This document shows positions 1-9,984 of a stretch of 64,000 nucleotides of DNA, piece after piece (position 1 is the first letter of the stretch; each line of letters starts with the position of its first letter). Location: contig OX578276.1 in assembly GCA_951217055.1 (NCBI GenBank), positions 11,935,930 to 11,999,929 of the forward strand, written 5' to 3'. The notes beneath the pieces were generated by a model. The model saw nothing but the letters and a program-made list of their open reading frames with translations, had not been told where the DNA came from and did not search any database. The translations under genes and the position numbers were made by a program. This stretch comes from Gerris lacustris (taxonomy: Eukaryota > Arthropoda > Insecta > Hemiptera > Gerridae).

Positions 1-3000
1 TTTTGCCCTTCTTATACCCCTTTCCACCTTTCTCTAATGCCCAAACTAAATCACCTTGTTCGAACTCCCTGTGCCTTGCTCTTCTGTCGTGATAATGTTT
101 CTGCTTTGTTGCAGCAACATCCAAAGCTTGTCTTGGATCTGGCCTCAGCAAATCTAAACGATTCCGTAACCTATGTCCTATTAAAAGTTCAGCTGGTGTT
201 CGACCTGTAGATTTATTTGGTGTGTTACGATACAATAGTAAAAACTCCTGTAATCTTTGTTCCGTCTGTGCACCTGTTCTTCTGGTTGCCTTCATCCTTT
301 CTTTAAACGTTCGAACAAAACGCTCCGCCTGACCATTTGATTTTGGGTGGTACGGTGTTGTGCGAATGTGTGTTATGCCATTGTCTCTGCACCAATCTTT
401 GAATTCCAGTGAGGCAAATTGGGGTCCGTTATCCGAAATCAGACTTTTAGGCAAACCGAACCTAGCAAATATTTCTCGAAGTAGTTGAATTGTCTTTGCC
501 GTAGAAGTGCCACTTGTGGGTAAAACCTCTATCCATTTCGAGTACGCATCTACTATCACTAGCCAAGACTTTCCTTCGAATGGTCCCGCATAATCAATAT
601 GGACTCTTGACCATGGCTCTGCTGGAATAGCCCATGAAAACAACGGTACCTCACATTCTTTTTGTCTAACTGCTTGACAGGAGGCACAACTCCTTACATA
701 TCGTTCGACATCGTTACCTAATCCTGGCCACCAAACATAAAATTTTGCATTTTCCTTCATACCGCAGATTCCCGGATGTCCTTCGTGAAGTAGTTCGAGA
801 ATTTCTTGTCTTAATGTTACAGGTACGATTATTCTTCCTAACCATAAGAGTATGCCCTCTTCAAACGCCAACTCTTCCCTTTTTTCATAATACGTGCGTA
901 GCGCCTCTGGAATCTCTTTTCTCTCTCTTGGCCAACCTTGTGCCATGAACCTAGCTATAGTTTTTAATGATCCATCTTTACTCGTTTCTTCCCCTAACCT
1001 TTTCTTCGTTACCCTTAAGTCTTGGAAACGTAAATGACATAGATCTTCTCTTTTAAATTTGTCTAGCTTGTCCTCCTTTAACTTTTCTATTGGTAATCGG
1101 GATAACATGTCCGCCACATTATTTGACACACCATCTACATGTTCAATTTTACATCGGTACCCGCTTAAAATTAGTGCCCACCTGTTCACTCTATTTGCCG
1201 ACATCTTTCCAATGGCTCTATTTTCCCCAAACAAATGAATTAATGGTTTGTGGTCTGTTCTTAACACAAATTCCTGTCCATACAAATACTGTGAAAATTT
1301 AATAACAGCGAAAATCAATCCCATTGCTTCTTTTTCTATTGTTGAGTACCTTCTCTCAGCTTCACTTAAGCTTCTAGAAGCATAAGCTATTGGGCGCTCT
1401 GTCCCGTCTTTATACTTGTGCAATAGTATTGCCCCTAGCCCCGTATCACTGGCGTCGCTACAAACCACTAACGGGACGTTTGAATCATAATGCACTAAAG
1501 TCGCTTGACTTGTTAAACATCCTTTCAATTTGTTTATTATATTTTCTTCTAACTGTGTCCATACCCATGCGCTATTTTTCTTTGTAAGTTTATGTAGTGG
1601 TGTGCAAGTAGATTGTAAGTTAGGAATAAACCTTGCAAAATAATTAACAGTTCCTAAAAACGACTTCAATTCTTTACAGTTCTTAGGTGTAGGCATATTT
1701 TTTATAGCGTCTATATGTTCTTCTGTAGGATGGATCCCATATTTATCAATCTGATGGCCAAGATACGTCACATTCTCGCAGAACCACTGACATTTCTTTT
1801 CTTGAATCTTTATTCCGCAATCAGCCAATCTATGCACTAGTTTTATTGTCCTTTCTAATAATTCCGGTAATGATTTCCCCGAGACAATCAAATCATCCAA
1901 TAATCCAGATACACCTTCTAATCCCCCTGTTACCGTGTCGACGACACGCTGGAAAAGAGAGGGAGCCGTATTTATTCCAAATGGTAATCTGACGTACCGG
2001 AAAAATCCCTTATGGGTTGCTATGACTAATAAATTCCTCGATGCCTCGTCTACTTCTATTTGTAAGTAAGCGTCTTTAAGATCGACCACGCAAAAATAAT
2101 TAGTTCCATCCAACTTTGTTAAAATGTCTTCAAACTTCGGTAACGGGTGTTTTTCCGGCAGTACGTACGGATTTATTGTTAGTTTAAAATCTGCACAGAT
2201 CCTTATTTTCCCATTTGGTTTCACCACGACCACTATAGGTGATGCCCAAGTAACTGGTTCTTTTGTCACGTCTACCGACTCAATTATACCTTCATTTTCA
2301 AGTCGTTTTAATTCCTCTTCCACTCTAGGCCTAATTGCGTATGGCACGGGTCTAACTTTACAAATTTTAGGAATGGCATTATCCTTTATAAATATTTTAG
2401 CTTTATGTCCTTTTATTTTTCCAACACCCTCTGATGTCAACCCTGTCAGCTTATTTATTTCCTTTTTTATTTTCTCTCTATATATTTCGATTGATTTCTT
2501 ACTGATTTCTTCGTTAGTTTTGGTTACCGTACAAATTCTTCCTCCCGGTGGAATCGGTAATTTAAATGCTAGGACCCAATTTAGCCCAAATAATGGAATA
2601 TCATCTTTCTTTATAACATGTGCTTCTAATTGCTTTGTTTTCCCAAACGCAGAAACTCTGACTGTAGTTTTGCCTATGGTCAGCACTGGTATATCTGTGT
2701 ACGCCGTTAGTGAATTTGCTTCCTCTAATTTAGGCGCTCCTATAGTTCTCCATACCTTTTCACTTATAACCGTAGTTGACGCTCCAGGGTCATACAACAT
2801 AGGTACCCGAACTTCATTTATTCGTATATTGTCTAACATAATTTTGCTAACTGTTTTCTGTCTGATAGCCCTTAAACCCAAATCACTATCATCATCACTG
2901 TCTTTTAACCCTTCTGCAATATCCTCCCTATCATCTAAGTTAACCCTTCTAACCTTAGATCGATCCCCCTCTATAATCTTTGCCCTTCCTTTTACGAGGC

Positions 3001-3862
3001 AAACCTTGGCTAAGTGGTTTTCTTGGTCACAAGCTAGACATTTTTTTCCTTTTGCGAAACAACTTTCCTTTCCCTTATGTAGAATACCTCCACAACTAAA
3101 ACAATCCCTACCCCTTACTAATATATATACCTTCCTTGCTGTCTGCGGTGTTCCGTTCGCCCCTTCTTGTCTTCTTGTAGCCGGTCGTTGCGAGGTGTCT
3201 ATCCGACATACGTCTTCCTGCTTGAAGGTCCCTGCTGTTCTTAATTGCGCTTCCCCTTCGGCTGCCTGTTCAAGTGATAGAGATGTAGCCAACACCTCCT
3301 GTAACGTTACTGAGTTCTTTCTATATGTTTTTATGACCTCCCTCTGCCATTTGCTCTGATTTAGACCAATCACAAGTTGGTCTCGTAGTCGTTCGTCTAA
3401 AGTCCGTCCGAATTCACAATGGAGTGCTGCGTTCCGTAGTCTAGCCAAGTATTTAACGATACTTTCCCCTTCTTTTCTTACTTCCTGAGCAAACTTCTTG
3501 CGTTCAGCGAAAATAAAAGTTGGTTTTACATAAAATTCCGCCAGTACCTCTTTTACTTCCTCGAACGTGATGTCATCCAATTCCTGATTAGCGTATTTGT
3601 CCAGTATAATTTTAAAGCCTTCAGCTCCGACTTTCCTCATCAAGAGCTTCCTTTTTAACACGTCGTGCCCTTGTCCACTTATCCCCTGGATTTCACACTC
3701 TAATTCAAATCTACGCACATAGTAATCCCAGGATTCTAAAGTCTGGTCAAAAGGTTGAAAACGAAATTTTGAACTTACCTTCGCATTATAGCCCGCACAG
3801 CACTGCTCTCCAGCTCTGTCTTCATTACCATTCTTTTTTGCTCTTCCTGCTTTTTTACTCAT
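1..3862 (-). CDS. Ty3/gypsy-type Gag-Pol polyprotein, open, truncated by window edge
   Basis: One minus-strand frame stays open from an ATG at 3862 to the left edge. In order it shows a Gag region; two zinc knuckles near 3010-3110 (CFSCGGILH and CLACDQENH types); an aspartic protease core reading LYDPGAS near 2800; a reverse transcriptase with LLDDLIVSG near 1890-1915; an RNase H with CSDASDTGLG; and an integrase with an H-H-C-C finger (CASCQ) followed by HIDYAGPF, ISDNGPQF and a downstream catalytic E (SNGQAERF). Gag and Pol are fused in one frame, as in several insect and other invertebrate gypsy lineages. The protease triad is DPG, not the usual DTG or DSG, and the RT box starts with L instead of Y; both may be lineage traits. 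No stop or frameshift was seen, so the copy looks young. The integrase C-terminus and 3' LTR lie outside the window. The gypsy assignment is firm; activity is not shown. Confidence 0.93.
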   Translation of the reverse strand, partial: MSKKAGRAKKNGNEDRAGEQCCAGYNAKVSSKFRFQPFDQTLESWDYYVRRFELECEIQGISGQGHDVLKRKLLMRKVGAEGFKIILDKYANQELDDITFEEVKEVLAEFYVKPTFIFAERKKFAQEVRKEGESIVKYLARLRNAALHCEFGRTLDERLRDQLVIGLNQSKWQREVIKTYRKNSVTLQEVLATSLSLEQAAEGEAQLRTAGTFKQEDVCRIDTSQRPATRRQEGANGTPQTARKVYILVRGRDCFSCGGILHKGKESCFAKGKKCLACDQENHLAKVCLVKGRAKIIEGDRSKVRRVNLDDREDIAEGLKDSDDDSDLGLRAIRQKTVSKIMLDNIRINEVRVPMLYDPGASTTVISEKVWRTIGAPKLEEANSLTAYTDIPVLTIGKTTVRVSAFGKTKQLEAHVIKKDDIPLFGLNWVLAFKLPIPPGGRICTVTKTNEEISKKSIEIYREKIKKEINKLTGLTSEGVGKIKGHKAKIFIKDNAIPKICKVRPVPYAIRPRVEEELKRLENEGIIESVDVTKEPVTWASPIVVVVKPNGKIRICADFKLTINPYVLPEKHPLPKFEDILTKLDGTNYFCVVDLKDAYLQIEVDEASRNLLVIATHKGFFRYVRLPFGINTAPSLFQRVVDTVTGGLEGVSGLLDDLIVSGKSLPELLERTIKLVHRLADCGIKIQEKKCQWFCENVTYLGHQIDKYGIHPTEEHIDAIKNMPTPKNCKELKSFLGTVNYFARFIPNLQSTCTPLHKLTKKNSAWVWTQLEENIINKLKGCLTSQATLVHYDSNVPLVVCSDASDTGLGAILLHKYKDGTERPIAYASRSLSEAERRYSTIEKEAMGLIFAVIKFSQYLYGQEFVLRTDHKPLIHLFGENRAIGKMSANRVNRWALILSGYRCKIEHVDGVSNNVADMLSRLPIEKLKEDKLDKFKREDLCHLRFQDLRVTKKRLGEETSKDGSLKTIARFMAQGWPRERKEIPEALRTYYEKREELAFEEGILLWLGRIIVPVTLRQEILELLHEGHPGICGMKENAKFYVWWPGLGNDVERYVRSCASCQAVRQKECEVPLFSWAIPAEPWSRVHIDYAGPFEGKSWLVIVDAYSKWIEVLPTSGTSTAKTIQLLREIFARFGLPKSLISDNGPQFASLEFKDWCRDNGITHIRTTPYHPKSNGQAERFVRTFKERMKATRRTGAQTEQRLQEFLLLYRNTPNKSTGRTPAELLIGHRLRNRLDLLRPDPRQALDVAATKQKHYHDRRARHREFEQGDLVWALEKGGKGYKKGK

Positions 3863-3872
3863 CGTCGCCAAA
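3863..3872 (-). promoter_or_regulatory. Probable primer-binding site of the minus-strand gypsy element
   Basis: On the minus strand the LTR ends in ACA and is followed at once by TTTGGCGACG, which leads into the Gag start codon. A TGGCGACG-type sequence directly after the LTR is where the tRNA primer site of gypsy elements lies. It overlaps the start of the coding region, so there is almost no untranslated leader. The priming tRNA was not identified. Confidence 0.5.
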
Positions 3873-4199
3873 TGTAATATATTAAAAAGCCAATTCCATT
3901 ACAAAAGTGTGTATTGACAATTTATATAACTTTCAATACCAAAAATAAGTCAATGTCAAAATATAAAACAACAAACAACAAAACAATAAATTAATATCCT
4001 ACAGTAGGGTATAAACAACTTTTAGCCAACAATCTCTTCTCAACTCTAACAAAGACCGTAAATGTAAGTTAACATAATCTGCTAATTCCACCTATATTAC
4101 GCTATTTACAAATATACATTTAAATCTAGAAACAATGAAGAAAAAACAAATTTTCCTCACTTATGTAATACGTTAACATATCTTTCGATTAGTGTTACA
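3873..4199 (-). repeat. 5' LTR of the minus-strand gypsy element
   Basis: This 327-bp block lies immediately upstream of the Gag start. It is bounded by TGTAA and TTACA, giving a 5-bp terminal inverted repeat in the standard TG...CA form. It is AT-rich and non-coding. The partner LTR lies outside the window, so the outer boundary rests on the terminal motif only. Confidence 0.6.
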
Positions 4200-4299
4200 G
4201 ATAAGTTTTTATGAGAGATGTATCGAAGCTGTCAATCAAATTGAGCAACTCTCCTTTTCCGAATTGGAGATGGGTAAATATACCATATGAAAAATAACC

Positions 4300-4506
4300 A
4301 TGGTTTCTTCTGCCTTTGGTCTGACCGTCACTCTAGATATAAAACTAGGTGATGGCCTTGCTCGATTATATCTCCCTAGACGTGTAGCTAGTGCTTTGTA
4401 TCCTCATATTCCAGAAGAATCGTCAAAATTTCCAAAATATCTAGTTTATTTAGGAAAAAGTAGGACCGGTGCTTTCATAGTTAATTTTACTAATAGCGAT
4501 GACTAA
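4300..4506 (+). CDS. Small ORF with LYLPRR motif, related to the repeated LFxPNRF ORFs
   Basis: A 68-codon ORF of unknown function. Its middle reads LYLPRRVASAL, followed about 20 residues later by YLVYLGKS. The same layout (aromatic, hydrophobic, P-x-R-hydrophobic, then a short hydrophobic strand and GK) occurs in the small ORFs at 6.9-8.3 and 18.7-19.4 kb, which read LFxPNRFSDKI then INIGKI. I infer that all belong to one small-protein family. Similar small proteins occur near Polinton-like and other DNA-virus-derived sequences in invertebrates, from memory and unverified. It sits between the gypsy LTR and a Polinton polymerase exon relic. It could be a 5'-truncated remnant. Confidence 0.4.
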   Translation: MVSSAFGLTVTLDIKLGDGLARLYLPRRVASALYPHIPEESSKFPKYLVYLGKSRTGAFIVNFTNSDD

Positions 4507-5330
4507 TATATAAGATGTTTTAAAATCATAACACTTTATAATAATTAGTATATATTTCTCTTATGTTTAAGAAGAATAGTGTATGGAATATCTTAACATC
4601 AATGTAAAGTTATAATATTTACATAGATTTATAGTATAATTATGTTAAACTAAATGACTATTTTTTTTGTTAATTTTACAAATTGCGAAAAATAAAATAT
4701 AAATGAAAATTTTACATGTATAATACTAAGAATATATTTCTTTTATTTTAGAAAATGTATAGACGATAATATTAAATTTACAGTATATGTAATGTGATAA
4801 TTTTTTAGATTTAAGAAAAATGTACATATCATTTTAACAAATAAGTAGAAATCATATGTTTTAGAGCAATGCTTATACATGTTGTTAATAAAATTCTTTA
4901 TTATATTTAAACGATTATAATGTGTCTTTATTTTAATTTCTCTAAATCTATCTTTGTATGCATCAATGTGACTGGTAACATGAGTAATGATAGTCAGCAT
5001 AAAACCCTTTTTCTAACATGAATTATTATCAACGAACTAAACAAATATTACTCACTATTTTTTTGATTTATCAAAGAGAATGTTTACTGTAAAATTTTAA
5101 AATAAAATAATATTGCTGTTTACAGTCTATAAAATTAGCATTTCCTCGTTGTTTTTATATAACTTAACTTCTTTTTTCAAAGAATTCGAACAAATTATTA
5201 GTATTGTGACTAAACACTCGGAATCAATAATTTTTTTAAAGATTTCTATCCATTGCAAAACATTAATAGATAGACACGATTTCGTATACACTATCAATAC
5301 CTCTTCTCAAAACTAATAAGGGTGGGGGTA
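4507..5330. other. AT-rich stretch without recognised feature
   Basis: Very AT-rich sequence containing only short low-complexity reading frames on both strands. No motif, splice-bounded exon, repeat array or RNA structure was recognised. Confidence 0.6.
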
Positions 5331-5336
5331 TAAAGA

Positions 5337-6001
5337 CCTGATTCTAGAACTCTATCACGAGGACAGACACCTATCAGGAGGACAGGACTCAAATCCTTTA
5401 GACAATACTTACCTTTTTAGATTTTCTACAGGAAATGTTTACGTTGAACCCGACAACCAACAATGATCTGGTTAGTTGAATAATAATTTTCCATTGAATA
5501 TTTATCATATACGTCTATATCTCTGACTACTATGTATGTTTAAATCTATCTACCTCACATTACTTGTATTTATATTGATTGAATCGACATATTGTAGATG
5601 TAATAAATCATTTAATTTCAGGATCGTCACTTCGAGATATTAGAGAGTGAAGAAGATATATCTCCTAAATTTAATATGCTTAGCCGGAAGATTACATTTA
5701 AGTTTATAGACACGCCGGAAGGTAAAGATGAATTGGAGTGGTTAAAGACTGGCGTTGAAAAAATATTCCAAGAGGTTAAGAGGGATAACCTACTGACAAG
5801 ATAGGGTTCACTTTCGGGAATGCCAACATGAATAGAGGTCCTGGTTGGATTAGTTTCCGATCTGCCTCCGAACTAGGTCTGGATGATTTGTGGGGTGTAG
5901 TATCGTCGTTATTTCAGAGTAATTCAAATGAGGGTGATAGTATTAAAAATATTTTCACAATTACTGTAACACGTTTACGCTTACCTTTTGAAAATAGGTA
6001 G
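5337..6001 (+). pseudogene. Polinton-type DNA polymerase N-terminal exon relic, copy A
   Basis: This matches the gene at 16347-17067 in layout and sequence. A degraded first exon ends at 5470 (ATCTG before GTTAGT). An intron-like 151-bp segment ends in TTTCAG at 5621, and exon 2 runs from 5622 to a TAG at 5999-6001. Exon 2 carries the pattern HFEILESEE, DKIGFTFGNANMN, WISFRSASELGLDDLWGV and SSLFQSN that I know from the region just upstream of the polymerase domain in Polinton polB genes. A 2-nt deletion near 5790 relative to copy B shifts the frame, so this copy is dead. The two PLDLS motifs of copy B are not recognisable here. The surrounding 3' sequence is duplicated together with it. Confidence 0.6.
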
Positions 6002-6099
6002 CTAAGAATAATGTAAACTTATGAATTTGTCATTATTTAACTAATGTATATATTATTCATAACAGTGTACAACAATGTAAAATATTATTAAAAATATTT

Positions 6100-6545
6100 A
6101 TTGAATATAAAAATCTTGCAATGTCTATATTATTATTTAGTTCTATAGTTGTATAGGATACTGCATATGGAATACGAGAGGTCGAGAATATAAATAATTT
6201 CTTCCGATATCAGTAATTATTATCAGTATTCTATACAACTCTCATTACCCTCCTCATCAAAACACTGAGTTGTAAGAGAGTACAACAACATATTTATGAT
6301 AAAACTAGAAATTATAATTAAAGGATATAGTAGGGACTGTAGGGGCTTCCATCTTTTCTCAAAAGCAGAGAAGGTAGGTAAGGTCTGTGAGGATTGTAAG
6401 GCCTGAGAAACTCATGTATGCGATAGGGGGTTCAAATCCGATCGATACAACATATTTTTGATAAAATTATAAATTATAATTAGAGGAAATAGTAAGGTTG
6501 TCACATGTTTTCTCAAAATCAGATAGGAGCCTTACATATGAATAA
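6100..6545. repeat. Copy A of a duplicated non-coding block, with tRNA-like promoter remnant
   Basis: From the end of the polymerase exon relic to about 6530 the sequence is repeated at about 17160-17830. It includes the shared stretch CTCATCAAAACACTGAGTT and a tRNA-like GGGTTCAAATCC box near 6430. This copy keeps the empty site GTATAGGATACTG (6151-6163) into which two MITEs inserted in copy B. The B-box-like motif suggests an old SINE or tRNA relic, but no cloverleaf can be drawn. Confidence 0.55.
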
Positions 6546-6599
6546 TTAGAGGGGATCTTATCCAAAAACCCCTAGGTGATGGCCCAAGAGGTGAATGGA

Positions 6600-6845
6600 C
6601 ATATTTGCTCAAAACCAGAGAGGTGGGGGCCTGAAGGCAAGAAAATAAACAAAGAAAGAGGACGGACAGGACAGACGGAATAGAAGGGGGGGGGGGGAAT
6701 AGAAGATAGGATAGGGAAGAGGAGAATGGGTCAAAACAAGGGAATCAATATGGGTAAGGAGAGGGTGGGGAAGGGGGGGTAGGGTGGCACTATGGGCTGA
6801 TGGCCCAGATGCAGCATCCTGATCTCGGGGGTGGGGGGATGAGCT
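6600..6845. repeat. Purine-rich, G-run-containing low-complexity tract
   Basis: Strongly strand-asymmetric sequence: the plus strand is almost all G and A, with several runs of 6-12 G. No reading frame or motif is visible. It separates the duplicated block from the small-ORF array. Confidence 0.6.
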
Positions 6846-6849
6846 GAAG

Positions 6850-6888
6850 ATGAGTAGATAAGTGGGGATTCCCCACTTATCTACTCAT
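6850..6888. repeat. Perfect 19-bp inverted repeat with 1-nt centre
   Basis: The arm ATGAGTAGATAAGTGGGGA at 6850-6868 is followed after one base by its exact complement at 6870-6888. It abuts the first truncated small-ORF repeat and marks where that repeat's 5' half is missing, so it may be a rearrangement junction. Confidence 0.85.
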
Positions 6889-7100
6889 TTCAACCAATCC
6901 ATGGGGCACTTATTTTTACCAAATCGATTTTCCGATAAAATTAAGCCAGAAATCATTGAAAATTACAAACCTCACCCGTTAAGTGTTATAAAAATTGGTA
7001 AAATGGACGATAGTAAATATAATATGATACAATTTATTAACTCCCTCGAATCAAAAAATAAAAAACTCCTAAAAACGCGTATTAGTTGAAAAGAAGAGAA
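6886..7100 (+). pseudogene. LFxPNRF small-ORF repeat, copy 1 (5' truncated)
   Basis: This is the 3' part of a recurring small ORF. It begins at HFNQSMGHL and reads LFLPNRFSDKI then VIKIGKMDDS, followed by a shared tail containing ACGCGTATTAG. The 5' half is replaced by the 6850-6888 hairpin. Function is unknown. Confidence 0.55.
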
Positions 7101-7157
7101 GTCAGAAAAAATAGGGCCTTTGACTTTAGCTAATAACCACTTAAAGTAAAAGATTCA

Positions 7158-7470
7158 ATGTTTAAAAATCTCAAAATTGACGATTTAGAAGTAAAAAATA
7201 CACCCTATAAAATAGAAAAACTTATGTTTACTGAAACTAAATTTGGGACAGTTCCAAAACTTTGTATTCATTTCAACCAATCCAAGGGGCTTTTATTTAT
7301 ACCAAATCGATTTTCCGATAAAATTAAGCCAAAATTCATTGAAAATTACAAACATGACCCGTTAAGTGTCATAAATATTGGGAAAATAGACGATAGCAAA
7401 TATAATATGATAAAATTTCTTAACTTCCTCGAATAAAAAAAAAGAAACTCCAAAAAACGCGTATTAGTTG
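7158..7470 (+). CDS. LFxPNRF small-ORF repeat, copy 2 (best preserved)
   Basis: This is an open 92-codon frame. It starts MFKNLKIDDLEV, continues YKIEKLMFTETKFGT and HFNQSKGLLFIPNRFSDKI, and ends with VINIGKIDDS and a lysine-rich tail. The spacing from copy 1 to copy 2 (the CAACCAATCC mark at 6891 and 7274) is 383 bp. At least six copies exist in the window (four here, two at 18.7-19.4 kb), all in one orientation. The protein is short and basic, with alternating beta-like segments and no signal peptide or membrane segment. The fold and role are unknown; resemblance to the ORF at 4300 suggests a family tied to the virus-like sequences nearby. Confidence 0.5.
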
Positions 7471-7749
7471 AAAAGAAGAGAAGTCAGAAGAAAATAAAAA
7501 AAATTAAATCCCGAGGAAACTATTTCTTTAAATAACTCCACTACAGACTCCAGTGTCAATTATAAAACTTTTAGCGACAGTGAATAATCTAAAATGATTC
7601 AATTGTTAAAAATGAAATATAATGTCATATTTAAATAAATTATAATTATTAATACATTTAATTCATTGTAAAAGAATTATTGCTGTTGATAAACTCTGTT
7701 GCATAGACTCAATAAGGCTGCTGAGGTTTTCCAAGTAAAATATGATGAC

Positions 7750-8060
7750 AATTAGATATCCGCTATAAAATTGAAAAAAACTAATGTTTACTGATTACTG
7801 AGACTAAGTTTTGTATAGTTCTGAAACTATGTATTCAATTAAACCAATCCAAGGGTCACATAATTATACAAAATAGATTTACCGATAAAATAAAGCCTTA
7901 ATCCATTGACAATTATAAACCTAACACGTTAAGTGTTATAAACATTGGTGAAATAGACGATAGTAAATATAATAAGATAAAATTAATTAAATCCCTCGAA
8001 TCGAAAAAAAGAAACTCCAAAAAACGTGTATTAGTTGACAAGATGAGAAGTCAGAAGAGA
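7750..8060 (+). pseudogene. LFxPNRF small-ORF repeat, copy 3 (degenerate)
   Basis: A degraded copy of the same unit, recognisable from the CCAATCCAAGG mark, the ATTTTCCGATAAAAT-like segment and the ACGCGTATTAG-type tail. Substitutions and stops interrupt the frame. Confidence 0.5.
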
Positions 8061-8097
8061 ATATGGCCTTTGACTTTAGCAAATAACCACTTAAAGT

Positions 8098-8360
8098 AAA
8101 AGATTCAATGTTTAAAAATCTCAAAATTGACGATTTAGAAGTAAATTGGGGGGGGGGACGATTTAAAAGCAAAAAGTGGGCTTTTATTTATACCAAAACG
8201 ATTTTCCGATAAAATTAGGCCAGAATTCAATGAAAATTACAAACCTGACCCGTTAAGTGTCATAAATATTGGGAAAATAGACGATAGTAAATATAATATG
8301 ATAAAATTTATTAAATCGAATTAAAAAACGCGTATTAGTTGAAAAGAAGAGAAGTCAGAA
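8098..8360 (+). pseudogene. LFxPNRF small-ORF repeat, copy 4 (central G-run replacement)
   Basis: It starts with the MFKNLKIDDLEV-encoding segment. Then the centre of the unit is missing and a run of G replaces it near 8146. It resumes at the LFIPxRFSDKI segment. This is a remnant only. Confidence 0.5.
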
Positions 8361-8568
8361 TTGCCATGTTGTTAGCATTATAACAGAAATTCACCTGTTA
8401 TGATCGGAGCTTCACTCTAATAATATAATTTAATTATTTATGTTTTAAATTCAAATAAAGGGTTCATATAAATACATATATATAAATAACAATAAGTAAG
8501 TGTAAATAAAAATATATAAAAGAAATTATTGTAATAAGAATATAAGATGTAAAATTAAGGAAAATATT

Positions 8569-9881
8569 TTGTATGGTTTATATGATGGAAGAAGTGACCC
8601 TATCATATACGTACGTAAACTTTTTGAGATGGCGAGAGTGGTTTTTGTGGATTTATTTTATATGGATGATGAAAGAATTTTTAAGCACTTATCTAAACAT
8701 GTTGGTAAACATTTTATAAATAAGCTTAAACAAGAAAATGTAGTCTCGTTAAATATATTTGAGAATTTATTAAAAGAATTTTATGGGGGGAATGAAAATA
8801 ATAAATCGATTATTAGTGATTGTAAACTCGTAATAAATAATAAACCGAAAGAAAGGAATAGTTGTGAAGTATTTGATAAGATAGAAAATAATTATGTTGA
8901 ATCGAAAAAGGTAGTTCTAAATAAAGATGTAAAATACGTTGAGACTAGAAACAAAACTTTCAGTAAGAGAGAAGATAAGGAAGAAATTAATGTTCGTAGT
9001 AATCAGTCTGATAACAAAACAGATAATGTTTGAGAGTTAAGTAAATGCGACTTAAATAATAATAATTGTAATTTAAATATTTTATATTAGGAAATCCCGA
9101 AAGAAATTGAAGTGTGCGATATAATCGAGGATTTTGAGTATAATAACGAGAGTGTGATAAATGATAAATTAAGTAGTGAAGTATCGCCTATTGAAAAAAA
9201 TGTTGACAATAAAAGTGTATTGATTTCAGAAGATAAAGTTAAGGTATGTTGTAATTTAAATTATCAAATACTTAATCAGCCTATTGCAAATGTAAGTAGT
9301 AGTAGTTACCTATTACTTCCTACTAAACGGGTAGGACGAACCACTTGTTCGAACCTCGCAATCAGGCCTTACAGTGGACCCATTTTACTTCCCCGTGGTG
9401 GAGAGTTCCAGCTACTTCACACATCATACATTTGTACTTTGTACCGCCGAAGCGAGTATGATGTGGTCATTAGTAAGCTATATAAGTGTGGGGGAAGAGG
9501 ACCCCTCAGGGGGTCCCCTCGCCCTACTCCGACCTCGAACCATAGATACAGATCACATCTCATGACACGGATCGAACCCACTAGACGACGTGGGGGAAGA
9601 GAACCCCTCGGGGGTGTCCCTCGCCCTGCTCCGTCCGCGATTCATAGATGCATTCAGTGTATCGCGGCCCGGGATCGAACCCACGACCTCGAGCTGCCTC
9701 GACTCAGTGATAGCTGAGCGGTGTCTTTACGACCTCGGCCACCCTGGCTCCCATTGCAAATGTAAGAAATAAATGTAATTTTAGTAAAATATTAAAAAGA
9801 AATCTTCCATTATTGGAAAAACATAGGAAAAAGGTTAAATGGAAAGATTATGTTATCCCATTCTTGTTTATGTGTAGTTAA
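8569..9881 (+). pseudogene. Retroelement gag-like ORF, interrupted by a SINE
   Basis: The first frame (8569-9033) has a pattern reminiscent of retroelement Gag: YDGRSDPIIYVRKLFEMA near its start and IFENLLKEFYGG mid-way, followed by a lysine- and asparagine-rich tail. A second frame (9112 on) is separated by a short stop-containing gap that ends in TTTTATATTAG, a possible small intron or a decay gap. That frame is split at 9297 by a SINE and resumes after 9752 exactly in frame through the target duplication. It ends with a basic stretch (LEKHRKKVKWKDY) and a TAA at 9879-9881. No protease, RT or integrase follows, so the element is gag-only or deleted. The gag assignment is tentative; the interruption is clear. 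Confidence 0.45.
9297..9752 (-). mobile_element. tRNA-derived SINE with 14-bp target duplication
   Basis: On the minus strand the 5' head is at 9752 and reads GGGAGCCAGGGTGGCCGAGG, a tRNA-like start with an A-box-like motif. A B-box GGTTCGATCCC lies at 9671-9681. A second B-box-like GGGTTCGATCCG occurs near 9575, and the CCCCTC-GGGG segment is present twice, so the body looks dimeric. The 3' end at 9297 is a short TAC/TAG-rich tail. The element is flanked by a perfect 14-bp direct repeat, ATTGCAAATGTAAG, at 9283-9296 and 9753-9766. This is the hallmark of LINE-mediated insertion. Removing one repeat with the SINE restores the interrupted reading frame. Confidence 0.88.
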
Positions 9882-9984
9882 AGTTTATTTTCCTTTTAAC
9901 AAATATTTATTTTTTGTTAAAGTAACATCCAATTTTAAATTTATGTTATGTTAAATTTGAATCACAATTTTATGTTAAAGTATT

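Noticed and set aside
2124..3359. A 411-codon plus-strand frame
   Set aside because: It is the antisense shadow of the gypsy Gag-protease region, which has clear zinc-knuckle, protease and RT motifs on the minus strand.
6330..6470. tRNA gene near the GGGTTCAAATCC box
   Set aside because: Only the B-box is convincing; no A-box or acceptor pairing.
9568..9752. Functional tRNA gene on the minus strand
   Set aside because: A- and B-box are present but no cloverleaf with a paired acceptor stem can be drawn; target duplication and body show a SINE.
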